From the NCBI RefSeq assembly GCF_027474825.1, contig NZ_CP107030.1, positions 1,990,529-2,054,528 of the forward strand: a stretch of 64,000 nucleotides of DNA, given 5' to 3'. This document shows, one piece after another, positions 19,743-29,968 of the stretch (positions are counted from its first letter, which is position 1; every line of letters begins with the position of its first letter). This DNA is from Maribacter halichondriae (GTDB lineage Bacteria > Bacteroidota > Bacteroidia > Flavobacteriales > Flavobacteriaceae). Made by a program: the position numbers and the translations under genes. Below the pieces are notes generated by a model. It was not told the DNA's origin and searched no databases. It saw only the letters and a list, made by a program, of their open reading frames with translations.

Positions 19743-20345
19743 TTATCTAGGGATATTAAAATGCGCCACGATTTCTTCATAGGTCATTTTCCCATAATTT
19801 ATAGAAGATGATTTTCCACTCGATTGAACCCCACCGGGAATAATCACATAGCGGTACTGCTCTAGAAAATCACCGTCTAGAACATTCTCTCCTTCTTCAT
19901 TGGCCGCCACCGTAATTCGAAGATTGCCATTGGAAGCTTGATAATAGTATGATTGTTGTCTTGCAACCCCAAATACAATGGGCAGTTCATAGACCAGTAG
20001 CTCTGAGTTATTATTTATTCTTGAACCATAAACCAATAGGGTACCGAAATTCAAGATTTCATTATCGATTTCGGTTACAGGGATGTCGAATGATGCAGAG
20101 GCTTCGGTGATATTACTGCCAAATTCGGTATTGAACCAGTTTGAATAAATGACATTGGCCGTACCCGTTTCACCCTGCTCGCCTTGTTCACCTTGGGCAC
20201 CTTGCGGGCCAGGCTCTCCTTGAATACCCTGTGCCCCTTGTGGGCCGACAGCTCCATCATTGCCATCTTTTGAGCAACCCAATGCAAGGGCAGCGATAAA
20301 GAGTAGCCTAAAAATTCTTGACGTAAATTTCATTTTTGTTTTCAT
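19743..20345 (-). CDS. Collagen-like Gly-X-Y lipoprotein A2
   Basis: A 200-residue lipoprotein (lipobox LALGC, SKDGNDG) with about 12 Gly-X-Y triplets, rich in GAQ, GEQ and GEP, then the shared C-terminal domain ([13 protein letters not shown] to MTYEEIVAHFNIPR). Its N-terminal domain segment is most like the cassette B protein at 35,872, suggesting that the pair predates the cassette duplication. It is followed 54 bases later by another collagen-like gene. Confidence 0.9.
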   Translation of the reverse strand: MKTKMKFTSRIFRLLFIAALALGCSKDGNDGAVGPQGAQGIQGEPGPQGAQGEQGEQGETGTANVIYSNWFNTEFGSNITEASASFDIPVTEIDNEILNFGTLLVYGSRINNNSELLVYELPIVFGVARQQSYYYQASNGNLRITVAANEEGENVLDGDFLEQYRYVIIPGGVQSSGKSSSINYGKMTYEEIVAHFNIPR

Positions 20346-20427
20346 GATTAAAAGGTTTAATAGTTATTATTTGAAAGGACGGCAGCCCACTATGCGTCTG
20401 ACTCTCTTTCGATTGCATAAGTTCAGT

Positions 20428-21006
20428 CTAGCTGTTTAGATTAAAATAGTGGGCCACTTCCGCATAGGTCATTTTTTCAAAGTCTGGTGAATTAGCTGAT
20501 TTGAAGCTCAGTAGTTTTTCGCCGGGTACGATAACAACCCTGAACTGGGCTTTGGCCGATGGTCTAAAAAAGATGTCTTGCAAAGGGCCGAGGTCTAGTG
20601 AGGTAACTCTTAGGCGAACTGTGGTACCCTTGACCCCTGGTAATAGCTCTACCATGTAACTTTCAGCATCTTGCGGCATCGTAATTGGTAGTGTAAAAAT
20701 GTTATTTCTTCTACCGTAGACCATGACTAGGTCTTCGTCTAAATTCAAAAACTTATTCTGTATAAGAGGTAATTGAAAGAACTCTGAACTACTTTGACTA
20801 CTATTCGGTAGTTGAGAGGGGAGCCAAGCTGAATAAAGCACGTTGTTCTTATTATTTTTTTCCGATGCCGTTTCGAATTTCAAAAACTCACCTTGTATCG
20901 ATCCATCTAGAGTTGCATTTTCTTTTGTGCAACTCAAGACAAGGCTTGTAACAAAGAGAACGCAACACAACCACTGTGAAATCTTCATTAAATTTTTCAT
21001 AACCAT
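20428..21006 (-). CDS. Short lipoprotein with the collagen-family C-terminal domain only
   Basis: A 192-residue lipoprotein (lipobox SLVLSC; start at 21,006 or the Met at 21,000). It has no Gly-X-Y triplets but carries the same domain as the collagen-like neighbours: VLYSAWLPSQL, VMVYGRRNNIFTLPITM, FRVVIVPGEK and the closing MTYAEVAHYFNL. It is the first gene of cassette A, about 25 bases after the predicted promoter box and 61 bases from the proximal operator half-site. Its cassette B counterpart is the gene at 37,359. Function unknown. Confidence 0.85.
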   Translation of the reverse strand: MVMKNLMKISQWLCCVLFVTSLVLSCTKENATLDGSIQGEFLKFETASEKNNKNNVLYSAWLPSQLPNSSQSSSEFFQLPLIQNKFLNLDEDLVMVYGRRNNIFTLPITMPQDAESYMVELLPGVKGTTVRLRVTSLDLGPLQDIFFRPSAKAQFRVVIVPGEKLLSFKSANSPDFEKMTYAEVAHYFNLNS

Positions 21007-21030
21007 TGAGTTTAAAATGAATCACTAACC

Positions 21031-21095
21031 CAAATGTATATGAGAACAAAAAGAAAGGAATGGTGATATGTAACAAAGTGCTGACCGTATGTAAC
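21031..21095 (-). promoter_or_regulatory. Predicted HTCS operator/promoter A
   Basis: On the plus strand TATGTAAC occurs at 21,067-21,074 and again at 21,088-21,095, exactly 21 bp apart. Read on the coding strand the GTTACATA half-sites are followed, 28 bp after the proximal one, by TACATTTG (complement of 21,031-21,038), a perfect TAnnTTTG Bacteroidota promoter box. Three other sites in the window share this spacing exactly. It should drive the short lipoprotein gene and the whole cassette A. Confidence 0.75.
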
Positions 21096-21107
21096 CTAGA
21101 ATTTAAT

Positions 21108-24100
21108 CTACTGATTATTAACAGATTGAAGATATTCTGAAGGTGTTTTTTTGAAGGTTTTCTTAAAACATTTCATAAAATAGGTAGGTGTACCGAAACC
21201 TACGGTGTAGGCTATTTCATTTATAGTGAGATCGGCCGTTTTAAGAAGGTTCAAAGCCTGCTTTAAACGTTGCGACCGGATAAAGGCAGTAGTGGATAAA
21301 CCGGTATAGGCCATCAATTTTCTGTGCAGTTGCATACGGCTCATGTTGGCCAGTTTGCTGAAAGTTTCCGAACCGAAATCGGGATTCGAAAGATGCTTGT
21401 CAAGAATTTGTTGGATCTTGTTCAAAAAGAGTTCATCGTTTGGCGTAACGGCGATGTCTTTTGGTTTAATGATAAATTCCTGGCTGTAGCGATTTCGTAA
21501 TGCTTTTCTTATTGCTATCTGGTTCGCAATACGTTGTTCAAGAACAGCAATTTTGAAGGGTTTTTTAATATAATCATCCGCACCCGAAACTAGGCCTTTA
21601 AGTTCGTCTTGCTCACCCATGCTGGCCGTCAAAAGTAGAATCGGAATATGACAGGTACGTTCATCGGTTTTAAGTGTATTGCACAGTTCGATGCCATTTT
21701 TAACGGGCATACGAATGTCTGACAAGATGATATCTGGAACCTCGGAAAAGGCGATTTCCATACCGATTTTTCCATTTTCAGCCTCAAGGATGCGATACTT
21801 TTTTTGCAGAGCCAATTTGACAAAAGTGCGAATTTCGTCGTGATCCTCGACGATAAGCATGATGGGTAAATCCTCTTTTTTGTCCTTTGACGAACCATTT
21901 TTGGTTTTCGAAATCCCAGGACTATTTTGAACAGGTTCTGGTTTTGGCGTGGGTTCGACAATTTCGTACCCTGCAAATGCAGTTCTTTCTATTGGGAGAT
22001 TTACGGTGAAGCGTATTAAACCATCTGCGTCTAAAGTTGTATCAATTGAACCATGATAGGCATTGACCAATTCCTTGACCAAGGCAAGGCCGACCCCCGC
22101 GCCCTCTGAAAAAGTATCTTGCTGGTAAAATCTCGCAAACATTTTTTCTAATTCTATTTTTGAACCCGGTAATACCGTATTAGAGATGCTTATCAACACA
22201 TTTCCGTAAAGTTTTTTAACCAGAAACTCACAGATTCCGTTTTTCGGGGCATACTTAAATGCATTGGAAAGTAGGTTTGTCGTTATTTTTTCGATCACGT
22301 CTGCATCGTACCAAACCTCATCAAGAGGTTCTATTTCTACGGAATAGGCGATATTTTTTTGCAGTGATTGGAACTCGAAGGATTGCGCGATGGTATGCAA
22401 GAAAAGGGAAAGATTTCCCTTTGCAATTTTCAGGTTCAACTTTCCATTTTCCAATTTCGCCAATTCCAACAATTGATCGACCAATGAGGTCATCCGGTTT
22501 GCATTTCGCTTGACCATGGAAAAATTGGCTTGGTCGAATTCCGAAAGATTTCCCTCGGAAAGCTTTTGTTCGATAGGCCCTGCAATCAAAGTCAACGGGG
22601 TTTTGAATTCATGGGCGATATCGGTGTAGAGATTCGATTTGAAATCGTTGAGTTTTTTTAGGCGTTGGGTTTCTTCCTCTTTCAACCTTAAATTGAGTTT
22701 CATCGACCAGCGCCATTTGAAATAGAAATAGATTCCCAAAATAATGCCACCTATAAGTAGCATATAGATGAACTTGGCCAAATGGCTGAGGTACCAAGGG
22801 GGTTTATATAGATGCTCAGGCAAGAGACGCCCTGTTCTTGAATTATACCATCATATAACGTTTGGACTTTCAGACGATGGTTTCCAAAGGGAACGTTTGT
22901 GAAATAGGCCGTCTGCAAATCGGCAATTTTGAAGGGCCCATCGTCAAGCGCATAAGCATACTGCAATTTTTCAGGATTGGTAAAGTCCAGCGCAGAAAAG
23001 CTGATGGAGAAATCATTCTGATCCGGGGCCAAGGATATGGTTTTTAGATGTGGGGCGCTGTAAGCGGGTATTGTCGATTTTCCATCAGTCGAGTTTACTT
23101 TGAAATGGGTGACTACAGGCGGAGCGATTTGTTTTTCTTCAAAAGGTTTTGAAAGATCGATCTGTTGAACCCCCTCGTCGGTTCCGAAATACATCATTTT
23201 TTCGGTATGATCATAGTATCCGGATCCAAAAAGAAAGGCATTTGAAATCAAGCCATCTGTTTTTGTAAAATGTCGAAAAGTCTTTTCCTCGAGATTATAA
23301 ACATAGATGCCATCGTTGATGGTGGTAATCCAGAGATTGTCCGCTCCATCCTTTTTAAGGGTCATAATTTTTTTATCGAATAACTTCCCTTGATACCGCA
23401 GGCGATCAAAGTCGTCGGAACTTTCATTATAGCTGACGATACCAATATCCGAACCGAACCACATTTGGTTCTTATTATCCTCTTCATAATTCATTATGAT
23501 ATTTGACGTAAGGGATTTGGGGTTGCCGGCTTCCCTTTTATAGCTGATCATTTTATGCTGTATACCGCCGGGGTCCGATTCCAAGAAATTATCTATCTTA
23601 TAAATCCCGTGGGCGGAAGTGGTAGTCCACAATCTATCTTTCGAATCAATGTGAAGATCTATAATCTTGGCATCGTCTTTTTCAGATAGATTTTTGAGAG
23701 AAACAAAAGCCAGTAATTCATCACTTTTATCAAGAACATAAATCCCCTTCCAAGAACCCACCCATGTTCGTTGTTTGCCATCGATAGCCAGCCCGTAACA
23801 AAGTGTCTTTTTACGGGGCGTTATAGGTAGGGAAATGGTTTTGTATAACTCTTCGTTGTAGAACTTATAGACCTTCCCGTTTTGCGCAGCTGCAAGAACG
23901 GTATCCCCATTCTTCACAAGACCGGTGACGAAGACCCCCTTGATCAAATGTTTGTATCGATTTTTGGTAATGCTATATAATCCGCCTCCTCCAGCAATAT
24001 ATAGTGTTCCTTTATGCTTTAGCAAGCGTCTGGCGTTTAGGGGTATTGCTTTGGAAAGAAATGCCTTTCTGCTACTTTTTCTTTATAAAGTCCTTTATTT

Positions 24101-25019
24101 GTGCCCACCCATAACGTACCCTGTCGATCTAAAAAAATGGTTTCAATCTCTAAATTGGCGTTATCAATGTCACTGATTATCCTGTCTAGTTTAAAGGTTA
24201 GGGGATTAAATCTAAATAGGCCGGAGGTCGATGCCAAAACATAATTTCCATTGCTGCCCGAAGTAAATGCTATCAGTTTCTCTGGGGTGATGATTTCTTT
24301 TTGGATACCATTCCCTTTGAACAAGATCAACTTATCGGACAGACTAACTAATAGACCTATATTTGGGATGTACTTCAATAATTGAACTGGTGAACCAAAA
24401 GTATATTTATGCTTCAGAGTTTTTGTTTCCTGATTGTAAAGTACTAACTGGTTTTCTTCACGTATTGTCCAAAGCAAACTCCCGCTAGAAGTCATTGTTT
24501 TGTTTAAGTTGGAGATATTAAGGGTCTCATGGGTGTTCGTGGCTATATTAAAAATCGAAAGCCCTTCGTCGGAAAGACTGGCAATATGCTCTGTGCCGAG
24601 TCTGGCAAGTTTGGATACATATTTACCGGCATATCTATTTTTGGAGGGTTTGGAAAAATTGATGAAATCAAAATCTTTTGGGGAAAACTTGGTAATTCCT
24701 CCGCCAGTGGTAGCCACCCAATAGTCGCCATTTGAATCGATGACAATATTCTGAATCCAATTGGCCGCCAATGATTGGGTGTCCTCAGGGAATTTCGCAG
24801 TACTTCGAAACGGTAACCGTCATAGCGGTGAAGTCCGTCTTGGGTGCCTATCCAAATAAAGCCTAACGAATCTTGTGTAATACTAGAAATCCAGTTATTG
24901 ACCAACCCTTTCTCTATCTTTTGAAAATAGCGTTGGTCTTGCTTCTGGGCGTGAACAACGACTGCAATCAAAAAGCAAAAGCAGAAATATCGTATGACTA
25001 AAAGCCTGTTCCAATACAT
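21108..25019 (-). pseudogene. Hybrid two-component system regulator HTCS1, frameshifted
   Basis: As read it falls into four frames (25,019-24,543; 24,771-24,037; 24,025-22,751; 22,823-21,108). Each junction is repaired by one added base: in G3 at 24,788-24,790, T3 at 24,066-24,068 and G5 at 22,798-22,802. The restored product is 1,304 residues: signal peptide, two-component-regulator propeller (SLGFIWIGTQDGLHRYDGY), Y_Y_Y domain, one membrane helix, HisKA (AHEFKTPLTLIAGP), ATPase (NLLSNAFKYAP), receiver (DIILSDIRMP), and AraC helix-turn-helix (MSRMQLHRKL). It is collinear with the intact HTCS2. It lies directly before cassette A, which it probably controls, and behind operator D, which suggests control by itself or a sister HTCS. 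Confidence 0.9.
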
Positions 25020-25049
25020 TAGAGCGAATTAATATGGTCTTCAGATAGG

Positions 25050-25114
25050 CAAAGCTAGGAAGGAACTATACCCCAGAATGCCACATATGTAACGTACTAT
25101 GCAAGAAGTGTAAC
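25050..25114 (-). promoter_or_regulatory. Predicted HTCS operator/promoter D, upstream of HTCS1
   Basis: Plus-strand half-sites TATGTAAC (25,086-25,093) and AGTGTAAC (25,107-25,114) are 21 bp apart. On the coding strand TAGCTTTG (complement of 25,050-25,057) follows the proximal half-site after exactly 28 bp. The start codon of HTCS1 is 31 bases further on. It implies that the HTCS1 gene itself is part of the regulon. The distal half-site is the weakest of the eight. Confidence 0.68.
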
Positions 25115-25298
25115 ATGATTATATCAACACCCAGCTAAATATAAAAGATTTGCTTGCCTAATTATTTAGATTCTAAATGGTAGTTCATTGGTCTCGTAAG
25201 TTTTAATAGCGATGATTTGGTGGTGTTTAAACAAAAAGGACCAAGGTTTTCAGGCGCTTTTTTGCGAATAGACTTGAAGATTTAATCAAAACCCTATG

Positions 25299-26006
25299 TT
25301 ATTCGGGTGTATTCAGATGAAACTTAAATTCAGAATAAAAAAATCCATTGTCTTCGAGGTTTGTTCCAAACCGCCCTTCGAGGTACGCTTCTGTTTTGGA
25401 ATAGTTAATGGTCGCCTTTATAAATCGAGGGTTCACTTCAGGCGCACCTACAAAGGTGTATTCCGCAGTAATTATGTTTCCTTCCCTTTGCCAAGAACCC
25501 TCTATGGGGCTTGTATCAACAACGACACCGTTATCATCTTCCGCAATTAGGACACCTTCCAATTTATTGGACATGAAATTGAATTCCGCAAAAAATTTAG
25601 AACCAAGAACAATGAAACCACCAGGTTCGTAGCTGCCTTTGAATAGACCTTCAAATTTGTTTTCAATACCCATTTCGAGTACCGTATCTTCTCCGGCGTT
25701 ATTGTATGCCAAAACATCTAGTTGATTTGCTCTTGCCGATCCTAGGGGTAGCGTTTTATCCCAGTTAATGATACCAGTTTCAGTATTTATAGAAACACCC
25801 TTGCGACTGTTAAGGAGCCCGAACCGCCCTTTATCCCCCTTCCAGTCAACGGTGGGCGCAACACTGCTGCCTGCTTTATAGAACGAAGTTTTGTATTGTG
25901 TTTGATCATAACTTATTTCCGGGGGACCAATGGGCACATCATCAGACTTTGAACACGAACAGATCATACATACTAGTAAGCCGATAATTTCAATATTGTT
26001 TTTCAT
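25299..26006 (-). CDS. Lipoprotein of unknown function ending cassette B
   Basis: A 235-residue lipoprotein (lipobox CMICSC, then SKSDD). An N-terminal Ig-like segment (about 35-100) contains GVSINTETGIINWDKTLPLG, typical of putative-Ig/cadherin-like repeats where a strand and a TG-x-I-x-W turn recur. The C-terminal half (about 115-230) is beta-rich with FEGLFKGSYEPGGF and EGSWQREGNIITAEY, resembling small lipocalin-like barrels, but I cannot assign a family. It follows the last Kelch gene by 21 bases and is the final gene of cassette B; cassette A has no counterpart. Confidence 0.8.
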   Translation of the reverse strand: MKNNIEIIGLLVCMICSCSKSDDVPIGPPEISYDQTQYKTSFYKAGSSVAPTVDWKGDKGRFGLLNSRKGVSINTETGIINWDKTLPLGSARANQLDVLAYNNAGEDTVLEMGIENKFEGLFKGSYEPGGFIVLGSKFFAEFNFMSNKLEGVLIAEDDNGVVVDTSPIEGSWQREGNIITAEYTFVGAPEVNPRFIKATINYSKTEAYLEGRFGTNLEDNGFFYSEFKFHLNTPE

Positions 26007-26027
26007 GATTTTCTAATTTAATTCGAT

Positions 26028-27372
26028 TTAGTCCATTGCCCAGACATCTTGTTTTGGTCCCTCAAGAGTTGTGCCTCCTATAACCCAAAGTCTTTCATCA
26101 AAAACCAGGGAATTATGTCGATATCTTTTAAAAATGAGACAGAAGTGTTTGATTCTTTCCATAAAACGCCGTCTTTACTGTACCAAATATCATCATTCAC
26201 CTCTAAGATTGAAGAGTCGCCATGTGAGCTATAGCCACCAATGACCCATAGTTTATTGTCAAACATAGTGACCGTATTTTGCACTCTTTTTGAAAAAGAA
26301 GCAGCGGAGGTGGCTTGTATCCAGTTCATGCCATCATTGGAGTACCAAACATCATTTTCACCTGTTTGGGAAGTTTGGCCGCCGATGACCCACATCTTGT
26401 CATTAAAAACTAGTGCCATATGTAAGTTTCTTGCTGAAAAAGGTGCTTCCCCGGTTGCTTGGCTCCAGTTGGCACCATTCTCACTATACCAAATGTCGTT
26501 CATGTTCCCTACTTGCCCATAGCCACCTATAACCCAAATTTTGTTGTCAAAAACCACAGTGCTGTGGAATATTCTTTTGGAAATTCTGCTGAGAGGGTCG
26601 CTGCGACCCAATTACTACCATCGGTACTATACCAAACATCATTTTTATAATCAGGACTACTTTTAGAATAATTCTTGAGTTGCCTATCAGTCTTACCCAT
26701 CGGATCATCATCGACATCCTCCTCCTCATACCCACCGATAACCCATAATTTGTTGTCGAAAACCGTAAAGGTAAACCCGGTTCTGGGTGAAAACATTGTG
26801 TTTTGGGTACTGAGTGTCCAATCCTTGCCATTTTCACTGGACCAAACTTGATTATCGTCGTTACTTCCAGAAGAACCAATTATCCATAATTTATCTTTAT
26901 AAACTAACGAAGTATGTCTTGACAACAATGGAAAACTGTCGGCATCGCCTACTGGTTCTTCAGGAAAATTGAGGTTACGTGTTGTAAATTTATGAACGGC
27001 ACTTTGCGAAGTTTTGCCATCCGAATCTTTCGCAACCACCTTCCAATAATAATCTGTCAATAAGTGAAGTTTGTTAACAAATTTGATCGAGGTACCATCA
27101 ATGCCACTTTCAAAAAGGGTAGTCGGGTTTACCTCAGATCCCAAATAAAGATCATAGGTTACCTCGCCTCCTTTTGGGTTTTTAGCGGATTCCCAGCTTA
27201 GGGTCGGAGTCACATCAACATCTTCTGCACCGTCGGGCACGTTGATCAAGTCAAAACTCAGTGGCGGTTCGTTTTGAAGGGCGATTTCCATGGGAGCCTT
27301 ATCATCATCTTTTTTGCAGCCCATGGAAAGACCCAACAAAAAAACTGTGATTATAAAAGTGTATTTTTTCAT
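26028..27372 (-). pseudogene. Kelch propeller lipoprotein B7, two frameshifts
   Basis: The frame from 27,372 (MKKYTFIITVFLLGL, lipobox SMGC) breaks near 26,582-26,584 (A3; one extra base restores AEFSKRIFHSTVVFDNKIW) and again at T4 26,126-26,129 (one extra base restores FLKRYRHNSLVFDERLWVIGG). The restored gene ends at 26,028 with QDVWAMD and encodes 448 residues: fibronectin-like domain and six blades. One inter-blade loop is unusually long and acidic (YEEEDVDDDPMGKTDRQ). The first core is LWIIGS rather than GG. Confidence 0.85.
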
Positions 27373-27396
27373 AGCTTTTCAATTTACCGTTGGCGA

Positions 27397-28656
27397 TTAA
27401 TCCATTGCCCAGATATCGTTCTTGAAATCTTCAGAATCGACACCGCCTACATTCCAAAGACGATCATTATAAATCACAGATGAGTGGGACATTCTTTTTG
27501 AAAATGGGGCATTATCGTCAGATTGGTTCCAGTGTAACCCATCGCTACTGTACCAAATATCGTTTTGTAAACCATCTACCCCATAGCTAACACGCCCGCC
27601 AATTACCCAAAGTTTACCTCTAAAAGGTATAAGTGCATGATTTTCTCGAGATGAAAAATTACTATTGGATGCCGCCTTCATCCAGTTAATTCCGTCCGAG
27701 CTATACCAAATATCGTTCTTCAATTTTTCAAAATAGCTCCCTCCGACTAGCCATATTTTTTTATCAAACACCATGGAAGCATGATTTGTTCTTTTGAGGA
27801 ATGGATTTTCGGCCACTGCCACTATCCAATTTGTCCCGTCGGAACTATACCAGATATCGCTATCCTCATTGCCGCCGATGACCCAAATTTTATTATCAAA
27901 GACAACCGAACTGTGCCCATTTCTTTCGGAAAATTGGGCGGAAGAGGTAACTTCCATCCAATTGGCACCATCATCACTAGACCACACATCATTTTGTTGT
28001 GCTCCGTCATAACCTCCAATAACCCATATTTTATCATTGAATACTACGGATGTATGTCCGAAGCGACTTGAAAAACCGGCAGAAGAGGTGGCTTCCGTCC
28101 AGTTTAGACCATCATCACTGTGCCAAACGTCATTTAAATACCCTTCATCGCCAAAGCCGCCGATTACCCATATCTTATTTTTAAAGACAACCGTTGAATG
28201 CCTAAACCTTGCGGTAAAATTTGCGGCATAGGTAATTGCTTCCTCCGAAAAATTCAAGTTGCGAGTGCTAAACTTATGTACTGAACTTTGTGAAGTTTTT
28301 CCATCGGCATCTTTGGCAACAATTTTCCAATAATAGTCCGACAACAAGTACAACCTGTCTGTAATTTCAAAGGATGTATCATTAATGTCGCCTTGAAATA
28401 AGGTGGTCGGATTTACTTCCGATCCCAAATAAAGATCATAGGTTACCTCGCCTCCTTTTGGGTTTTTAGCAGATTCCCAACTCAGGGTCGGAGTTACATC
28501 AACATCTTCTGCACCGTCGGGCACGTTGATCAAGTCAAAACTCAGCGGCGGTTCGTTTTGAAGGGCGATTTCCATGGGTGCATTGTCATCGTTTTTTTTG
28601 CAGCCCATGGAAAGGCCCAATAAACATATTACCAGAAGTAGTTGTATATTTTTCAT
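27397..28656 (-). CDS. Kelch propeller lipoprotein B6
   Basis: A 419-residue product, intact, with lipobox SMGC and KKNDDNAPMEIALQNEPP leading into the fibronectin-like domain. Its first 120 residues are nearly identical to those of B7 while the blades differ, so the N-terminal exon-like part appears homogenised. The first three cores are all IWVIGG; the last is LWNVGG. It ends NDIWAMD. Confidence 0.92.
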   Translation of the reverse strand: MKNIQLLLVICLLGLSMGCKKNDDNAPMEIALQNEPPLSFDLINVPDGAEDVDVTPTLSWESAKNPKGGEVTYDLYLGSEVNPTTLFQGDINDTSFEITDRLYLLSDYYWKIVAKDADGKTSQSSVHKFSTRNLNFSEEAITYAANFTARFRHSTVVFKNKIWVIGGFGDEGYLNDVWHSDDGLNWTEATSSAGFSSRFGHTSVVFNDKIWVIGGYDGAQQNDVWSSDDGANWMEVTSSAQFSERNGHSSVVFDNKIWVIGGNEDSDIWYSSDGTNWIVAVAENPFLKRTNHASMVFDKKIWLVGGSYFEKLKNDIWYSSDGINWMKAASNSNFSSRENHALIPFRGKLWVIGGRVSYGVDGLQNDIWYSSDGLHWNQSDDNAPFSKRMSHSSVIYNDRLWNVGGVDSEDFKNDIWAMD

Positions 28657-28673
28657 AACTATTGAATTAAATA

Positions 28674-29948
28674 CTACTCGAGGGCCCAGACATCATTATT
28701 AGGGGCGTACTGGTCAACACCTCCAATAACCAAAAAATTGTGGTCAAATACGGTCGACGAATGGCCCCATCTTTTTGAAAATGGTGTGGAGGATGTTGCC
28801 TCTATCCAATTTAAACCATCACTACTATACCACACGTCGTTTTTTAAATCCGTATTTGCATATTCTCGGCCTCCAATGACCCAAAGCTTATTATCAAACA
28901 CAGTTGTAGTATGGTTATACCTTCCCGAAAATGGAGCGGCCGGGGTAACCTCTGTCCAATTTAAACCATCACTGCTGTACCATACGTCATTTTTTCTTGT
29001 GTTAGAGTCCTTGCCACCGATTACCCAAATCTTATTGTCAAACACGGTGGCAGAATGCCCGAATCGCTTTAAGAAAGGTGCCTCCGATAAAACTTCCGTC
29101 CAGTTTATTCCGTCACTACTGTGCCAAGAAACATCATCTGGAAAACCAAGCCCCGCTCCTCCAAGGACCCAAATTTTACCATCAAATACTACCGAAGCGT
29201 GATTGGTGCGTGCTGAAAAAGGGGCGGCCGAGGTAGCCTTGGACCAACTGGCACCATCGTTGCTGTACCAAACTTCATTTTTGGAATCCTGAGAAAAAGC
29301 GAATGCCCTTAAACCCGCAATAGCCCAGATTTTGTCGTCATAAATTACCGTAGAATGCCCCCATCTCTTTGTAAATGGTGAATCTGTCATAACCTCCGTC
29401 CAGTTGACGCCATCGTTACTGTTCCATACATCGTTTTTTACTACGTTATCGGCCTCTCTACCCCCAAGAAGCCAGATTTTATTATTAAAAACGACGGTGG
29501 TGTGACCAAACCTTTCAGAGAAAGCCGTCGATGAGGTTAAGGGTTGGTCTTGAAACTTATAATAACGAGTTGTAAATTTGCTTATTGGGCTTTGCGAAGT
29601 TTTCCCTTCATTATCCCTAGCCACAACCCTCCAATAATAATCGGTTAATAGCTGTAACCTTTCTATAATTTCAAAGGAGGTGTCTTCAATACCGCTTTCA
29701 AATAGGATCGTCGGGTTTAGCTCGGTTCCCAAATAAAGATCATAGATGACATTTGCTCCATTAGGATTTTTGGCAGATTCCCAACTCAGGGTGGGAGTAA
29801 GATCGACTTCGGTTGCATTGAGAGGAACTTCTAAAAGATCAAAGCTGAGTGGGGGTCCGCCGACTTGGAGCATATCTGACGGGTTATCGTCCTTTTTGCA
29901 ACCTATAAAACAAAGGGTCGCCACCATAAATGCATAGAATGTTTTCAT
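28674..29948 (-). CDS. Kelch propeller lipoprotein B5
   Basis: A 424-residue lipoprotein (lipobox LCFIGC). The linker before the fibronectin-like domain differs from its neighbours: DMLQVGGPPLSFDLLEVPLN in place of the LQNEPP form, and the domain has GANVIYDLYLG. Six blades follow; the second core is IWAIAG and the last FLVIGG. The third blade lacks the Asn-Asp lead (DDVSWHSSDG). It ends NDVWALE. An ATG-proximal lipoprotein signal supports the start. Confidence 0.92.
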   Translation of the reverse strand: MKTFYAFMVATLCFIGCKKDDNPSDMLQVGGPPLSFDLLEVPLNATEVDLTPTLSWESAKNPNGANVIYDLYLGTELNPTILFESGIEDTSFEIIERLQLLTDYYWRVVARDNEGKTSQSPISKFTTRYYKFQDQPLTSSTAFSERFGHTTVVFNNKIWLLGGREADNVVKNDVWNSNDGVNWTEVMTDSPFTKRWGHSTVIYDDKIWAIAGLRAFAFSQDSKNEVWYSNDGASWSKATSAAPFSARTNHASVVFDGKIWVLGGAGLGFPDDVSWHSSDGINWTEVLSEAPFLKRFGHSATVFDNKIWVIGGKDSNTRKNDVWYSSDGLNWTEVTPAAPFSGRYNHTTTVFDNKLWVIGGREYANTDLKNDVWYSSDGLNWIEATSSTPFSKRWGHSSTVFDHNFLVIGGVDQYAPNNDVWALE

Positions 29949-29968
29949 ACCTTTTTTTTAAAAATAAC